The notes beneath the pieces are model-generated. The model was not told where the DNA came from, searched no databases, and was given only the letters and a program-made list of their open reading frames with translations. Shown in pieces: positions 34,171 through 43,019 of a DNA stretch of 64,000 bases. A program made the position numbers and the translations under genes. Positions within the stretch are counted from its first letter, which is position 1; the number at the start of each line of letters is the position of its first letter. Location of the stretch: contig NZ_BAAAEN010000014.1 of assembly GCF_039523035.1 (NCBI RefSeq), positions 1 to 64,000 of the forward strand. The letters are read 5' to 3'. This DNA comes from Pigmentiphaga daeguensis (GTDB lineage: Bacteria; Pseudomonadota; Gammaproteobacteria; Burkholderiales; Burkholderiaceae_B).

Positions 34171-34917
34171 CTATGCGGGCATGAGCATGCCGTTGTTCAC
34201 CCAGATCACCTGGCCGGTCAAGGACTCGGCCGCGGGCGACGCGAGAAAGAGGATGGACCGGGCCACGTCCTCGGGGGTGGCGATCCGGCCCTGGGGACTG
34301 GCTTCGTATCTGGCCTGCATCGCCGCCTCGGATCCCGCCATGGCCCGCAGCCTGGCGGTATCGGTGGTTCCGGGCGCGACGCAGTTGACGCGCACGCCGC
34401 TGCGGGCCACCGCCTGGGCCAGCGAACGCGTGAACGCGATCACGGCGGCCTTGGCCGCGGTATAGGCGATCCGGTCCGCGCCCGGCAGGCGCGCGTAACT
34501 GGAACTGGTCGTGACGATCGCGCCGCCGCTGGCGGCCATGAGGCTCGCGGCGGTTGTCGCCACGACGTAGGCCGACTCGAGATTGAACGCCATTTCCTTG
34601 CGCCAGCCGTCCAGATCCACCGACCACGCGTCGTGGGGATGAGCGCCGCCCACCGTGGTCACGACGGCGGCAAGTCCACCGTGCCGACGGGCCGCGTCGT
34701 CCAGCAACGCCCGCACCTCGCCCGGATCGGCGGCATCGCACGGACGGAACTCGGCGCGGGCCGTGCGCACCACGTCCAGATCGCGCGCGGCGGGATCGAC
34801 GTCCGCGATCACGACGCGCGCGTACTCCCGCGTTCCCAGTTCCGCGGTCGCCCGGCCGATGCCGCTGCCTCCGCCGAAAACCACCAGTGCGCCCGGCAGC
34901 GCTGTGCTTGTCGACAT
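34171..34917 (-). CDS. Classical SDR-family dehydrogenase
   Basis: This 248-residue NAD(P)-dependent dehydrogenase has GGGSGIGRA near residue 16, the VIADVD segment that suggests NAD preference (acidic residue after the second strand), and the catalytic set with Ser in TTSSSYARL and YTAAK near residues 148-152. RVNCVAPGTTDT and GQVIWVNNGM complete the family pattern. Within the cluster it could serve as a dihydrodiol dehydrogenase downstream of the Rieske oxygenase, or oxidise a cyclic alcohol. The ATG at 34917 has a purine-rich sequence upstream. Confidence 0.9.
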   Translation of the reverse strand: MSTSTALPGALVVFGGGSGIGRATAELGTREYARVVIADVDPAARDLDVVRTARAEFRPCDAADPGEVRALLDDAARRHGGLAAVVTTVGGAHPHDAWSVDLDGWRKEMAFNLESAYVVATTAASLMAASGGAIVTTSSSYARLPGADRIAYTAAKAAVIAFTRSLAQAVARSGVRVNCVAPGTTDTARLRAMAGSEAAMQARYEASPQGRIATPEDVARSILFLASPAAESLTGQVIWVNNGMLMPA

Positions 34918-34939
34918 ATTCCTGCCCTCTTCAGAAAAG

Positions 34940-35020
34940 GCCCCCACACTACGCCTTCGGCTTCGCTGCCCCCCGAGGGGGCGCTTTTTGTCTTGGGGCG
35001 GCCCGGCGACAAAAAAAACC
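34940..35020. repeat. Intergenic GC-hairpin repeat
   Basis: The SDR-Bug gap holds GCCCCC-CGA-GGGGGC (34968-34982), followed on the plus strand by GCTTTTTG. CTTCGGCTTCG lies to its left and a run of eight A to its right. The hairpin core resembles that in the mreC-mreD spacer. It could stop plus-strand transcription, but both flanking genes run on the minus strand, so it is more likely a dispersed repeat. Confidence 0.45.
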
Positions 35021-35028
35021 GCCGCGAA

Positions 35029-36021
35029 TCAATCGATCCTGATGCCGGCATCGGCAATGAGCTGGTCCAGCATCCGGATCTGGTCGCGGATATACCCGCC
35101 GAACCGCTCGGGGCTCATGGATGCCGGCTCTCCCCCCACGCGCGCGAGCGTCGCGGCCACCTCGGGATCGCGCACGACATGGTCGAGCTCCTGCGCAAGC
35201 CGGTTGGTGATCGCGGCCGGGGTCTTGGCCGGCAGGAACATGCCTATCCAGCTCACGATCGGCTTGAATGCGGGGAGCCCCGCCTCGCTCACGGTCGGCA
35301 CGTCGGGCGCCACCGCGGTCCGCGTCTCGTTGAACGCGGCCAGGAGCCTGACCCGGCCCGAGCCCGACGCGCCGAAGGGCGCGAATGACGGAAAGTCGCC
35401 GAAGCCCGCCTGGGTTTCACCCGACGCCACGGCCGCGGCCGCCGGGCCGTTGCCTTTGTAGGGCACCGCCACCAGCTTGATGCCGGCCGCATAACTCAGC
35501 AATTCGCCATTCAGGTGGCTCGCGGATCCCGGCCCCGGATTGCCGTAATTGACGACGCCCGGATGCTTCTTCGCGTAGTCGATGAATTCGGCCAGATTGC
35601 GCGCCGGAAATTGCGCGTTGACCGCGACGAACAGCGGCAGCAGCGTGACGACGCCGACCGGCTGCAAGTCTTTCAGGGGGTCGTAGGAGAGCTTCTTGAA
35701 GCGGCCCGCGGTCGTGATCGGCCCGTTGGGCGTGATCAGTATGGTGTAGCCGTCGGCCGGCGCCTGGGCGACGGCGTTGACGCCGATCTCGCCGCCCGCG
35801 CCGCCGATGTTCTCGACCACCACCGGCTGCCCCAGCCTTTCGGACAGCTTGCGCGCCACCGTGCGGCCGCTGAGGTCCGCGCTGCCGCCGGGGGTGAAGG
35901 GAATGACCACACGTATCGGCTTCTGGGGATAACTCCCCTGCGCCAGCGCCGGTGCGGTCCAAAAGCACGCGGCCGCGCAGGCGCCTGCCGCGATGCGCGG
36001 GAAAAACGGTCGGATGTTCAT
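35029..36021 (-). CDS. Bug-family periplasmic solute-binding protein
   Basis: The 330-residue precursor has a signal peptide (MNIRPFFPRIAAGACAAACF, ending ALAQ) and YPQKPIRVVIPFTPGGSADL. VVVENIGGAGGEIG, ADGYTILITPNGPI and AVPYKGNGPAAAAVASGETQ follow. It lies between the SDR and Rieske-oxygenase genes in the NahR-regulated cluster, separated from the oxygenase by a 43-base inverted-repeat remnant. It may bring an aromatic or alicyclic acid to its transporter; the partner membrane proteins are not in the window. Confidence 0.93.
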   Translation of the reverse strand: MNIRPFFPRIAAGACAAACFWTAPALAQGSYPQKPIRVVIPFTPGGSADLSGRTVARKLSERLGQPVVVENIGGAGGEIGVNAVAQAPADGYTILITPNGPITTAGRFKKLSYDPLKDLQPVGVVTLLPLFVAVNAQFPARNLAEFIDYAKKHPGVVNYGNPGPGSASHLNGELLSYAAGIKLVAVPYKGNGPAAAAVASGETQAGFGDFPSFAPFGASGSGRVRLLAAFNETRTAVAPDVPTVSEAGLPAFKPIVSWIGMFLPAKTPAAITNRLAQELDHVVRDPEVAATLARVGGEPASMSPERFGGYIRDQIRMLDQLIADAGIRID

Positions 36022-36088
36022 GGCTGTCTCCTTGCCTTCGTTGTCATCGCCCGCCGATCGGACGCCGGCCTTGCTGCGAATTCGTGTC

Positions 36089-36131
36089 CTAGGGCCTGTT
36101 CACACTAAAAGGAGCCTCGCACAGGCCCTAG
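36089..36131. repeat. Minimal CTAG inverted-repeat element, copy 2
   Basis: This 43-base sequence starts CTAGGGCCTGTTCAC and ends ACAGGCCCTAG. Its first 32 bases match one arm of the 175-bp element with few changes, and only the outer 11 bases of the other arm remain. The last CTAG (36128-36131) contains, on the minus strand, the TAG stop of the Rieske oxygenase gene. The form resembles the copy at 12015-12055. Confidence 0.7.
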
Positions 36132-37423
36132 ACGCTCGCGTATCCCATGTCCTCGCGAACCTTGATGAACGCCTCGACCGCGTCGAGAACATTGGCGTCC
36201 GGCGGCAGCTTGACCGTCGCCGAACGCACGCGATGGCTGCGCGGATCCGCGCCGGGCGGCGTCGATCCTTCCTGGAGCGACAACGCCGCATCGCGCAACG
36301 CGCGCCGCGCCATGACGATGATGCGGTCGCTGGAAGCGAGGGTCTCTCTCGCGCGGTCCTGGATCGGCCCCATGCTCTCCTGCAGCGAGGCGTCCTGCAT
36401 CGCGATGCTCTCGATGCCGCTGTAATGGATGCCCGCCGCCTGCTTGGCCCGGTCCATCAGGTAGTCGTTGCCCCGGTTGGCCACCGGCAGAAACGTGCCG
36501 GGAATCAGCTTCGCGTGCAGCCCCCGCCCCTGCCTGGCGGCATCGAGTTCGTCCTCGGTCAGGCTGCGTCGGGGGTGGTAGTCGAAGGTCCACGCGAAGC
36601 AGTGTTCGTCGTCCACCGGCACCCAGAAATGGCCATGCACCGGATGCTCGCCGAAAGGCGGGATCAGCGTGAAGCACGGCGCGATCCAATGCATCACCCG
36701 CCAGTAGGAGGCCTGTCCGCCGTCGACGTCGCGGCCGTAGGCGATCACCAGGCCGCCCGCGGATTCCCTCGCCTCGAGCTTGACCTCGAGTTCGGGATGG
36801 AAATACGAGGAAGCATGCTCGACCGCGATCATCGCCTCCTTGCTCACCTCCCCGCCATGCAGGAAGGCGACGTGATGCGGATCGATGCCGCCTTCCATGG
36901 CCTGCAGATAGTTGCAGAACTGGAAGCGCTTGGAAACGTAGCGCTGGTCGTCGCCCACGGTGGCGAACTCGAACTCGGGCAGGTCGGGGCGCGACTCGGG
37001 CGGCCCCATATAGGCCCAGAGGATGCCGCCGCGCTCGACCAGCGGGTACGACTTGAGCCTGACCTTCTCGTGGAACCCGCGCTCCGGCGGCTCGGAGGGC
37101 ACTTCGACGCAACGGCCCGTCACGTCGTACTTCCAGCCGTGATACGGACAGCGTATTCCCCGCATTTCGTTTCGCCCGAACCACAGCGACACGCCGCGAT
37201 GGGCGCAGAACTCGTCGACCAGTCCCAGTTGTCCGTCGCTGTCGCGAAACGCCAGCAGCTTCTCGCTCAACAGGCCGACCCGCACCGGCGGACAATCGGG
37301 CACCGGCAGTTCGCTGGCCAGCAGCGCGGGCAGCCAGTAGCGCCGGAACAGCGCGCCCATCGGCGTTCCCGGCCCGGTCTGCGTCAACAGCCGGTTGAAT
37401 TCCTCACGACTCATCGTCGCCAT
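36128..37423 (-). CDS. Rieske non-haem iron oxygenase, large subunit
   Basis: This 431-residue protein has an N-terminal Rieske centre with Cys73-x-His75 (EFCAHRG) and Cys92-x2-His95 (CPYHGWKYD). The catalytic domain has Asp181, His184 and His189 in GGIDPHHVAFLHGG. Length and layout resemble phthalate/vanillate-type monocomponent oxygenases, which dioxygenate or demethylate aromatic acids using a separate FMN/[2Fe-2S] reductase. No reductase or ferredoxin gene is in the window. The ATG at 37423 has GGAG 7 bases upstream and overlaps the CMD-like gene by 20 bases. The TAG stop lies in an inverted-repeat remnant. Confidence 0.93.
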   Translation of the reverse strand: MATMSREEFNRLLTQTGPGTPMGALFRRYWLPALLASELPVPDCPPVRVGLLSEKLLAFRDSDGQLGLVDEFCAHRGVSLWFGRNEMRGIRCPYHGWKYDVTGRCVEVPSEPPERGFHEKVRLKSYPLVERGGILWAYMGPPESRPDLPEFEFATVGDDQRYVSKRFQFCNYLQAMEGGIDPHHVAFLHGGEVSKEAMIAVEHASSYFHPELEVKLEARESAGGLVIAYGRDVDGGQASYWRVMHWIAPCFTLIPPFGEHPVHGHFWVPVDDEHCFAWTFDYHPRRSLTEDELDAARQGRGLHAKLIPGTFLPVANRGNDYLMDRAKQAAGIHYSGIESIAMQDASLQESMGPIQDRARETLASSDRIIVMARRALRDAALSLQEGSTPPGADPRSHRVRSATVKLPPDANVLDAVEAFIKVREDMGYASV

Positions 37424-37808
37424 GCGATTTCTCCGACAAAAGAAGTGTCAGCGCCGCGCGAGCGGCCTTGAAAGCCTGCCGGCCCACGGGCGTGCCGCAA
37501 TAAACCGTGATGTGCATCAACAGTTCCTGGAGCTGCCCGACCGGGACGCCCAGCCGGCGCGCGACGCCCACGTAGACGCCCATTTCCTCGAAGCGCCCCA
37601 GGCCGGCCAGCATGCCGATGTTGACCAGCGCGAGCTCGCGCGCGGGCAGCACGCCGTTGAGCCAGGTCGCGCCCCACACGTTGCGCCGCGCATAGTCCTG
37701 AAAAGGCCGGTCGAATGCGTCCTCGGCCGCGGCTATCGCGTCGTCCTGGGCCGCGCCCAGCAGTTCGCGGCGCCGCGCGCGGACGCGCGCCAGGGTGTCG
37801 TCCGTCAT
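37404..37808 (-). CDS. Carboxymuconolactone-decarboxylase-like protein
   Basis: This 134-residue all-helical protein resembles the CMD/AhpD-like family: WLNGVLPARELALVNIGMLA near residue 50, GRFEEMGVYVGVARRLGV, and ELLMHITVYCGTPVGRQAF near residue 100. The redox CxxC of AhpD is absent, so a decarboxylase or isomerase-like role is more likely than a peroxidase role. The start overlaps the flavoprotein stop (ATGA), and the stop overlaps the Rieske start, so three proteins are made in one coupled run. It may act on a lactone from ring cleavage; that is inference. Confidence 0.82.
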   Translation of the reverse strand: MTDDTLARVRARRRELLGAAQDDAIAAAEDAFDRPFQDYARRNVWGATWLNGVLPARELALVNIGMLAGLGRFEEMGVYVGVARRLGVPVGQLQELLMHITVYCGTPVGRQAFKAARAALTLLLSEKSHGDDES

Positions 37809-39544
37809 GGATTCGTCCTCGTGTTCGCGGCGGCGGGGCCGCCGCCGACGGCATGCATGGCCGCGTGGTAGCCGAAGATCACGGCGGGCCCCAGCGTCAC
37901 GCCGGGACCCGGCGCCTCGCCGCCCCAGATCGTGGCAAGATCGTTGCCGCATACGTGCAGGCCCGGAATGGGAATGCCGCGCGCGTCCAGCGCCTGGCAA
38001 TGCGCGTCGGCCGCCACGCCGGCATGCGTAGACAGGTCCGCCGGCCATATCCGGATGGCGGCGAAAGGCGGCTGCTCGATGCGGCCTAGGCAGGGATTGG
38101 GACCGACCGCCGGATCGCCATGGAAACGGTTGAAGAACGAGCTTCCCTTGCCGAAATCCTCGTCCGTTCCCGCATCGGCGAAGCGGTTGTTCCGGTCGAC
38201 GGTCTCCGCCAGCCCTGCCGCGTCGATGCCCAGGCTGCCGGCCAGTTCCGCCAGCGACCGCCCCAGCGCCAGGTAACCGGCCTTGACGAAGGGCCGCAGG
38301 CGCCTGTGGCCGGGCAGCACCAGGCCGAGTCCATAGCGGCGCAGAAACCGATGGTCGCAGACGAGATAAGCCGGCAGCTCGCTCGCCGTCTCGGCGCTGG
38401 TCAACATGCCGGCGACGAAGTCGTGGTACGAGGCGGCCTCGTTGGTGAAGCGCCTGCCCCGCCGGTTGACCGCGACGATGCCCGGCTTGGGCCGATCCAT
38501 GAAAAAGTGCGGATAACGAAGCTCCCTGCCGTCCGGTTGCTTCATGACCGACACCGGCGCCCACACCGCCGCATGCTCGATCCCGCCTCGCGCCACGACG
38601 GCGCCGCCGGCCTCGGCCAGCGTCAGCCCGTCGCCGGTACAGCCTTCGCTGGCCAGGCTGAGCGCGCCGGCCTCGCGGGCGAGCATCAGCCTGCCCCGCC
38701 ACCCGGGGCCATGGCTGAATCCGCCGGTGGCCAGGACGACGCCGAATCTGGCCCGCACGCGGCGGACTTCGCCGCCGCGATCGATCACCGCGCCCGCCAC
38801 CGTGCCGTTCTCGCGCAGCAGTTCGACCGCGGGCGCGCCGAGCCAGATCGGCACGCCGCGCTTCTTCAGGCTGTAAAACAGGCGCGCCACCAGCGCGTTG
38901 CCCATCAGCAGGCGCGTGCCGCGCGAGTGCGACGGGCGGTCGCGCGCGTAGCGGCCGAGCAGCCCGGCCGCGCGGCGCAGCGACGCCGCCGAGCCCAGGG
39001 GCCGCAGCAAAGCGGGAATGTCGGCGCGTCCCACCATCATGCCGCCCAGCGCCATGAGGGCGGGCAAGGGCGGCGCCACGAGTTCGAAATCCTTGCCCAG
39101 TTGGCGGCCATCGAAAGCTTCCGCCTGCAGGGGCCTGCCGCCGCGCGCCGCGCCGTCGTACGGCCAGTAATCGGGATGCATGCCGATGGGCGCGAAACGC
39201 ACGTCGCTGTTGGCTTCCAGGTAGTCGACGACCGCCGGAGCCGTCGACAGGTATTTCTCCCGCAGGGGATGCTCGTCCGGACCCAGACGGGCGCCGAGAT
39301 ACGCGCGGGCGGCCGCCAGCGAATCGGGCCGGCCCCGTTGCGCGGTCTGGCGGTTCCCGGGCACCCATATGCCGCCCGAAGACCTGGCGGAGGTGCCGCC
39401 GACCCGTCCGGTCTTCTCGCACAGCAAGGGCTGGAAGCCTTCGATCGCGGCGACCAGCGCGGCGGTCATGCCCGCCGCTCCCGCTCCCAGCACCAGCAGG
39501 TCCACCTCGTGATCGAAGCCCGCGGAACCGGCGGACGCGCGCAT
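37805..39544 (-). CDS. FAD-dependent oxidoreductase, KstD/fumarate-reductase-like
   Basis: This 579-residue flavoprotein begins with an ADP-binding fold (VDLLVLGAGAAGMTAALVAA, residues about 14-33) and the GGTSARSSGGIWVPGN FAD loop. It ends with GLHVCGNDLATIWGG and APGPGVTLGPAVIFGYHAAM, as in 3-ketosteroid dehydrogenases and related enoyl- or ketone-reducing flavoenzymes. It probably adds or removes a double bond next to a carbonyl in an alicyclic intermediate. I choose the ATG at 39544 because GGAGG lies 5 bases upstream; an upstream GTG overlapping the previous stop as GTGA is the alternative. Confidence 0.88.
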   Translation of the reverse strand: MRASAGSAGFDHEVDLLVLGAGAAGMTAALVAAIEGFQPLLCEKTGRVGGTSARSSGGIWVPGNRQTAQRGRPDSLAAARAYLGARLGPDEHPLREKYLSTAPAVVDYLEANSDVRFAPIGMHPDYWPYDGAARGGRPLQAEAFDGRQLGKDFELVAPPLPALMALGGMMVGRADIPALLRPLGSAASLRRAAGLLGRYARDRPSHSRGTRLLMGNALVARLFYSLKKRGVPIWLGAPAVELLRENGTVAGAVIDRGGEVRRVRARFGVVLATGGFSHGPGWRGRLMLAREAGALSLASEGCTGDGLTLAEAGGAVVARGGIEHAAVWAPVSVMKQPDGRELRYPHFFMDRPKPGIVAVNRRGRRFTNEAASYHDFVAGMLTSAETASELPAYLVCDHRFLRRYGLGLVLPGHRRLRPFVKAGYLALGRSLAELAGSLGIDAAGLAETVDRNNRFADAGTDEDFGKGSSFFNRFHGDPAVGPNPCLGRIEQPPFAAIRIWPADLSTHAGVAADAHCQALDARGIPIPGLHVCGNDLATIWGGEAPGPGVTLGPAVIFGYHAAMHAVGGGPAAANTRTNP

Positions 39545-39555
39545 GTCCGCCTCCG

Positions 39556-40551
39556 TCACGAGGCCGTCCACGGCCGGTCGCGGAACCCCTGCTCGCCCGC
39601 CCGGCAGATCGCCGCCCAGCGGCGGCCGCATTCGCGCGCGGCGGCCGCGAGCTCCTCGGGAAAGTCTTGGTAGGGCGGACGAACGGGGCCGCAGCGCGAA
39701 TAGCCCGCCGCGTTGATCCGCGTCTTTTCCATCTGGATGTTGTACTGGGCGAACAGCTCGGGGTTGGCGACGAGCGGCTCGATGGGCGCGTTGGCCCAGC
39801 CTATCGCCTCGACCAGCAGCCGCGCCGGCTCCTTGTCGCCCCGCGCCAGCGCCCGCATCAGCGCGATGGAGGGCGCCGGGTCCATCGCCGCCGCGGTGGC
39901 CCAGCACGCCGTCGTGGTCGATGGCGCGCGTTCATGGAAACGATGCACCACCATGTCGTTGGGAACGAAATTGATGCGTCCGCCGGTGGCGGCGATCAAC
40001 GCCTCCAGCCCATCGACGCGGGAGTACTTGGCGCAGGTCACCGTGGGGGCGGCCGTCGCCACCGCGCGCCAGAACGCCTCGGGAAAAGAGAACCGGAACG
40101 CCCGCGCGTTCGCGTAGACCATGACCGCCAGGTCGGGAAAGGCCGCCGATACCGCGGCGTAGAAATCCACCGCCATCCCGACCGTGACGGGTTGCCACAT
40201 CGGCAGTCCCAGCAGCGCTCCGTCGGCGCCCATGTCGCGCAATCTTCCGAGCCGCCGGGCGGCCTGGTGCCCGCCCAAGGCCGTCGCGCCGACGAAGGTG
40301 GGCACGCGACGGTTCACGGTTTCCAGGAAACAGGCGACGAACGCCTCGTAGTCGCTTTCCGACAGGGTGGCGCATTCGCCCGTGGTGCCGGCGGCGATCA
40401 GCCCGGTCGCGCCGTCGCGGATCAGGGCATCGACGAGCCGCTCGGTTTCGGCCAGGTCCACGGTGTCGACGGCGTCCAGCCGGTCGGCCCCGGGTTTGGC
40501 GGGCGTCGGGATGATGGCGTACATCCCCTGGATATCTTGCGCAGCGATCAT
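39556..40551 (-). CDS. DHDPS-family aldolase, trans-o-hydroxybenzylidenepyruvate hydratase-aldolase-like
   Basis: This 331-residue class I aldolase has the Schiff-base Lys175 (VTCAKYSRVDG) and Tyr146 (VMVYANARAFRF). IQGMYAIIPTPAKPGADRLD, IAAGTTGECATLSE and GALLGLPMWQP match the subfamily of naphthalene and phenanthrene degradation (NahE/PhdJ-like) rather than lysine-pathway DapA. Such enzymes split a hydroxybenzylidenepyruvate into an aromatic aldehyde and pyruvate. The adjacent aldehyde dehydrogenase and extradiol dioxygenase fit this chemistry. The start is the ATG at 40551. The exact substrate is inferred. Confidence 0.87.
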   Translation of the reverse strand: MIAAQDIQGMYAIIPTPAKPGADRLDAVDTVDLAETERLVDALIRDGATGLIAAGTTGECATLSESDYEAFVACFLETVNRRVPTFVGATALGGHQAARRLGRLRDMGADGALLGLPMWQPVTVGMAVDFYAAVSAAFPDLAVMVYANARAFRFSFPEAFWRAVATAAPTVTCAKYSRVDGLEALIAATGGRINFVPNDMVVHRFHERAPSTTTACWATAAAMDPAPSIALMRALARGDKEPARLLVEAIGWANAPIEPLVANPELFAQYNIQMEKTRINAAGYSRCGPVRPPYQDFPEELAAAARECGRRWAAICRAGEQGFRDRPWTAS

Positions 40552-40584
40552 GGTCAACCTTTATTCGTGGAAGAAGTCGCCCGC

Positions 40585-41445
40585 TCAGGCGCGGAACGGC
40601 GAGGGCGGCGCGCCGGCGACGCCCCAGACGTCGCCTTTGTGCTCGGGCCCCCAGAAGCGCGTCTCGGCCACCTCGGCGTCGCCCACGACTTCCATGTCGC
40701 CGTAAAACTCGACGACATTGCCGGCCGGGTCCGTGTAGTAGGCGAAGACGTTGTTGCCCGGCCCATGGCGGCCCACGCCCCAGATACAGTGCTCGCCCTG
40801 CTCGCGCAGGCGTCCGTACTCGCGCATCACGTCGTCGATCGTGCCGACGTCGAACGCCACGTGCTGCAAACCCGTACGCCCCGTCGGGCTCCTGGCGAGC
40901 GCGACACTGTGGTGATCGGTATTGCATCGCAGGAACGACATACCCATGTGCGTGCGGTCCGACACGCCGAATCCCAGCAGTCCGTAGAACGCTTCCTGGC
41001 GTTCCACATCGGCAGTCCAGAGCACGACGTGACCCAGCCTCCTGCCCCGCGCCGCGCTCTCCTCGTACCCGGGCGCGCCCGCCGCGGGTACGACCAGTTC
41101 GACGAGATTGCCGTCGGCATCGCGTACCGCCGCCGACAGCGCCTCGCCGTCGCGCGCCGCTTCCGCCGGCCGCCGCACGACGGCGCCCCCCGCCGTTTCC
41201 ACCCGCTCCAGCAACTGCGCCAGTTGGCGTTCGCCGCGCACCGCCAGCGCCAGATGATCCAGGCCGGCGCCTGCGGCCGCATGCAGCGTCAATTCGCAAT
41301 GGCCGGCGGCCGGTGAGCGGAACCGGCAGTGGCCGGCATCTCCGCCTTCCCGGAGCATCGACCATGCGTGCTCGTAGAAACGCGATGCCCGCTCCAGGTC
41401 GGGCACCGACAGCCCGACGCGATAAAGACCCGCGACCTTCACCAT
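40585..41445 (-). CDS. Type I extradiol dioxygenase (two VOC domains)
   Basis: This 286-residue protein has two VOC repeats. The C-terminal one carries the 2-His-1-Glu iron site: His139 (RRLGHVVLW), His195 (LQHVAFDV) and Glu246 (VVEFYGD). Conserved His178/His179 and Tyr237 lie where catalytic residues of BphC-like enzymes do. It should cleave a catechol-type ring next to the hydroxyls to give a yellow ring-fission product. The ATG at 41445 has GAGGAG upstream. It sits 29 bases after the aldehyde dehydrogenase and 33 before the aldolase gene, as expected for a meta-type pathway. Confidence 0.88.
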   Translation of the reverse strand: MVKVAGLYRVGLSVPDLERASRFYEHAWSMLREGGDAGHCRFRSPAAGHCELTLHAAAGAGLDHLALAVRGERQLAQLLERVETAGGAVVRRPAEAARDGEALSAAVRDADGNLVELVVPAAGAPGYEESAARGRRLGHVVLWTADVERQEAFYGLLGFGVSDRTHMGMSFLRCNTDHHSVALARSPTGRTGLQHVAFDVGTIDDVMREYGRLREQGEHCIWGVGRHGPGNNVFAYYTDPAGNVVEFYGDMEVVGDAEVAETRFWGPEHKGDVWGVAGAPPSPFRA

Positions 41446-41474
41446 GGCGATCTCCTCGATTTTCCGAACGGCCG

Positions 41475-42944
41475 CTACGCCAATTTGAGATTGATGTTCT
41501 TCGTGTAGGTGAACTCCAGCAGTTCGGCCAGGCATTCCTCGCGGCCGATCCCGGACTGCTTCACCCCGCCGAAGGGCGCGCCGAGGAAATGCTGGCTGGA
41601 GTTGTTGATCCAGACATAGCCTGTCTGCATGCGCCGGGCGGCGCGATGAGCCGTGTTCACGTCCCGCGTCCAGATCGATCCCGTCAAGCCGAAGGGCACA
41701 CCGTTGACCGTCTCGAACAAGGTGTCTTCGTCGCGCCATTTGAAGAACGCCACGACCGGCCCGAAGACTTCCTCCCTCGCCAGCCGCATGTGCGGCTGCA
41801 CGTCGGCGAAGAGGGTCGGCTCGAAGAAAAAGCCGTCCCGCAAACAGGAGTCGTCCGGTTGCTTGCCGCCGCACACCAGGCGCGCGCCCTCGCTCAAGGC
41901 CGCGTCCACCAGACCCCGCACCTTTTGCAGCTGGGCCCTGCTGACCAGGCTTCCCATCGTCGTTTCCGGATCGGTGGGGATGCCCGGACGATGCCGCCGC
42001 GGCAACAGCCGGGCAACCCGCTCCAGGATCTCGTCGTGCAAGGACTCGTGCAGGAATACCCGGCTCGTCGAACCGCAGCTCTGGCCCGACCAGGCGAAGT
42101 TCATGCCGCCGATGATGCCGTCCACGAGCTTGTCGCGATCGGCGTCCGGATAAGCGACCAAAGCATTCTTGCCGCCCAGTTCGAGCAGCACCGGCTTGAG
42201 GTCTTCCGCCGCGACCTTCATGACGGCCTGGCCGGTGGGCACGCCGCCGATGAGCGTGATCTTGCGCACCAGCGGATGGCGGGTCAGCGCTTCGCCGCAC
42301 TCCCGCTGGCCGCACAGGAAATTCACCACGCCGGGCGGAAACAGTCCGCCCACCAGCTCCGCCAGCCTCAAGGTCGACAAGGGCGCCTGATCTGGCGCCT
42401 TGATCACCACGGTATTGCCCGCCGCCAGCGGCGCGGCCAGGCGCGCGGCGGCGAACATCAGCGGATGGTTGTAGGCGACGATGCGCGCGATCACGCCCAT
42501 GGGCTCGCGCACGGTGTAGTTCAGATTGCCGTCTCCCATGGGCAAGGTCTCGCCCTTGGCTTCCGACGCCAGCCCGGCGAAGTAGTCCAGGCAATCGGCG
42601 GCGAAGCCGGCATCCAGCGCCAGCGCGGATATCGGATTCCCATTGTTCAAGGCGTCCAGACAGGCCAGTTCCGAGGCATGCGCGCGCAGGGTTTCCGCGG
42701 CCTGGCGCAGCGCGCCGGCGCGCTTGAGCGGCGGCGTCGCAGCCCAGGCGGGAAACGCCGCGTGCGCCGCCCGCACCGCCGCGTCGACGTCGGACGCGTC
42801 CGCCACCGGCGCCGTGGCGATGGCTTCGTCATAAGCGGGGTTGATCGTCTCGGCCCATCCGCCGCGCGGCGGATGCCACGCGCCGCCGTAGTACAGGCCG
42901 CGCCGCTCCGGAAGCATGCCCGCGGGAATGTCTCGCGCTCTCAT
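41475..42944 (-). CDS. NAD(P)-dependent aldehyde dehydrogenase
   Basis: This 489-residue ALDH-superfamily enzyme has the nucleophile Cys290 in SGQSCGSTSR, the general-base Glu255 in LLELGGKNA, and Asn in VAYNHPLMFAAA near residue 159. It is the first gene of the cluster, divergent from the NahR-like LysR. In naphthalene-type pathways the matching enzyme oxidises salicylaldehyde to salicylate, so an aromatic aldehyde is a reasonable substrate here. There is no signal peptide, so it is cytoplasmic. Confidence 0.93.
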   Translation of the reverse strand: MRARDIPAGMLPERRGLYYGGAWHPPRGGWAETINPAYDEAIATAPVADASDVDAAVRAAHAAFPAWAATPPLKRAGALRQAAETLRAHASELACLDALNNGNPISALALDAGFAADCLDYFAGLASEAKGETLPMGDGNLNYTVREPMGVIARIVAYNHPLMFAAARLAAPLAAGNTVVIKAPDQAPLSTLRLAELVGGLFPPGVVNFLCGQRECGEALTRHPLVRKITLIGGVPTGQAVMKVAAEDLKPVLLELGGKNALVAYPDADRDKLVDGIIGGMNFAWSGQSCGSTSRVFLHESLHDEILERVARLLPRRHRPGIPTDPETTMGSLVSRAQLQKVRGLVDAALSEGARLVCGGKQPDDSCLRDGFFFEPTLFADVQPHMRLAREEVFGPVVAFFKWRDEDTLFETVNGVPFGLTGSIWTRDVNTAHRAARRMQTGYVWINNSSQHFLGAPFGGVKQSGIGREECLAELLEFTYTKNINLKLA

Positions 42945-43019
42945 CGTTGTCTTCTGTTCGCATAGGCGTGATATCGATGGAGGGCAGTTTAGGAAGCGGG
43001 CTATGATCAGACAATAAAA

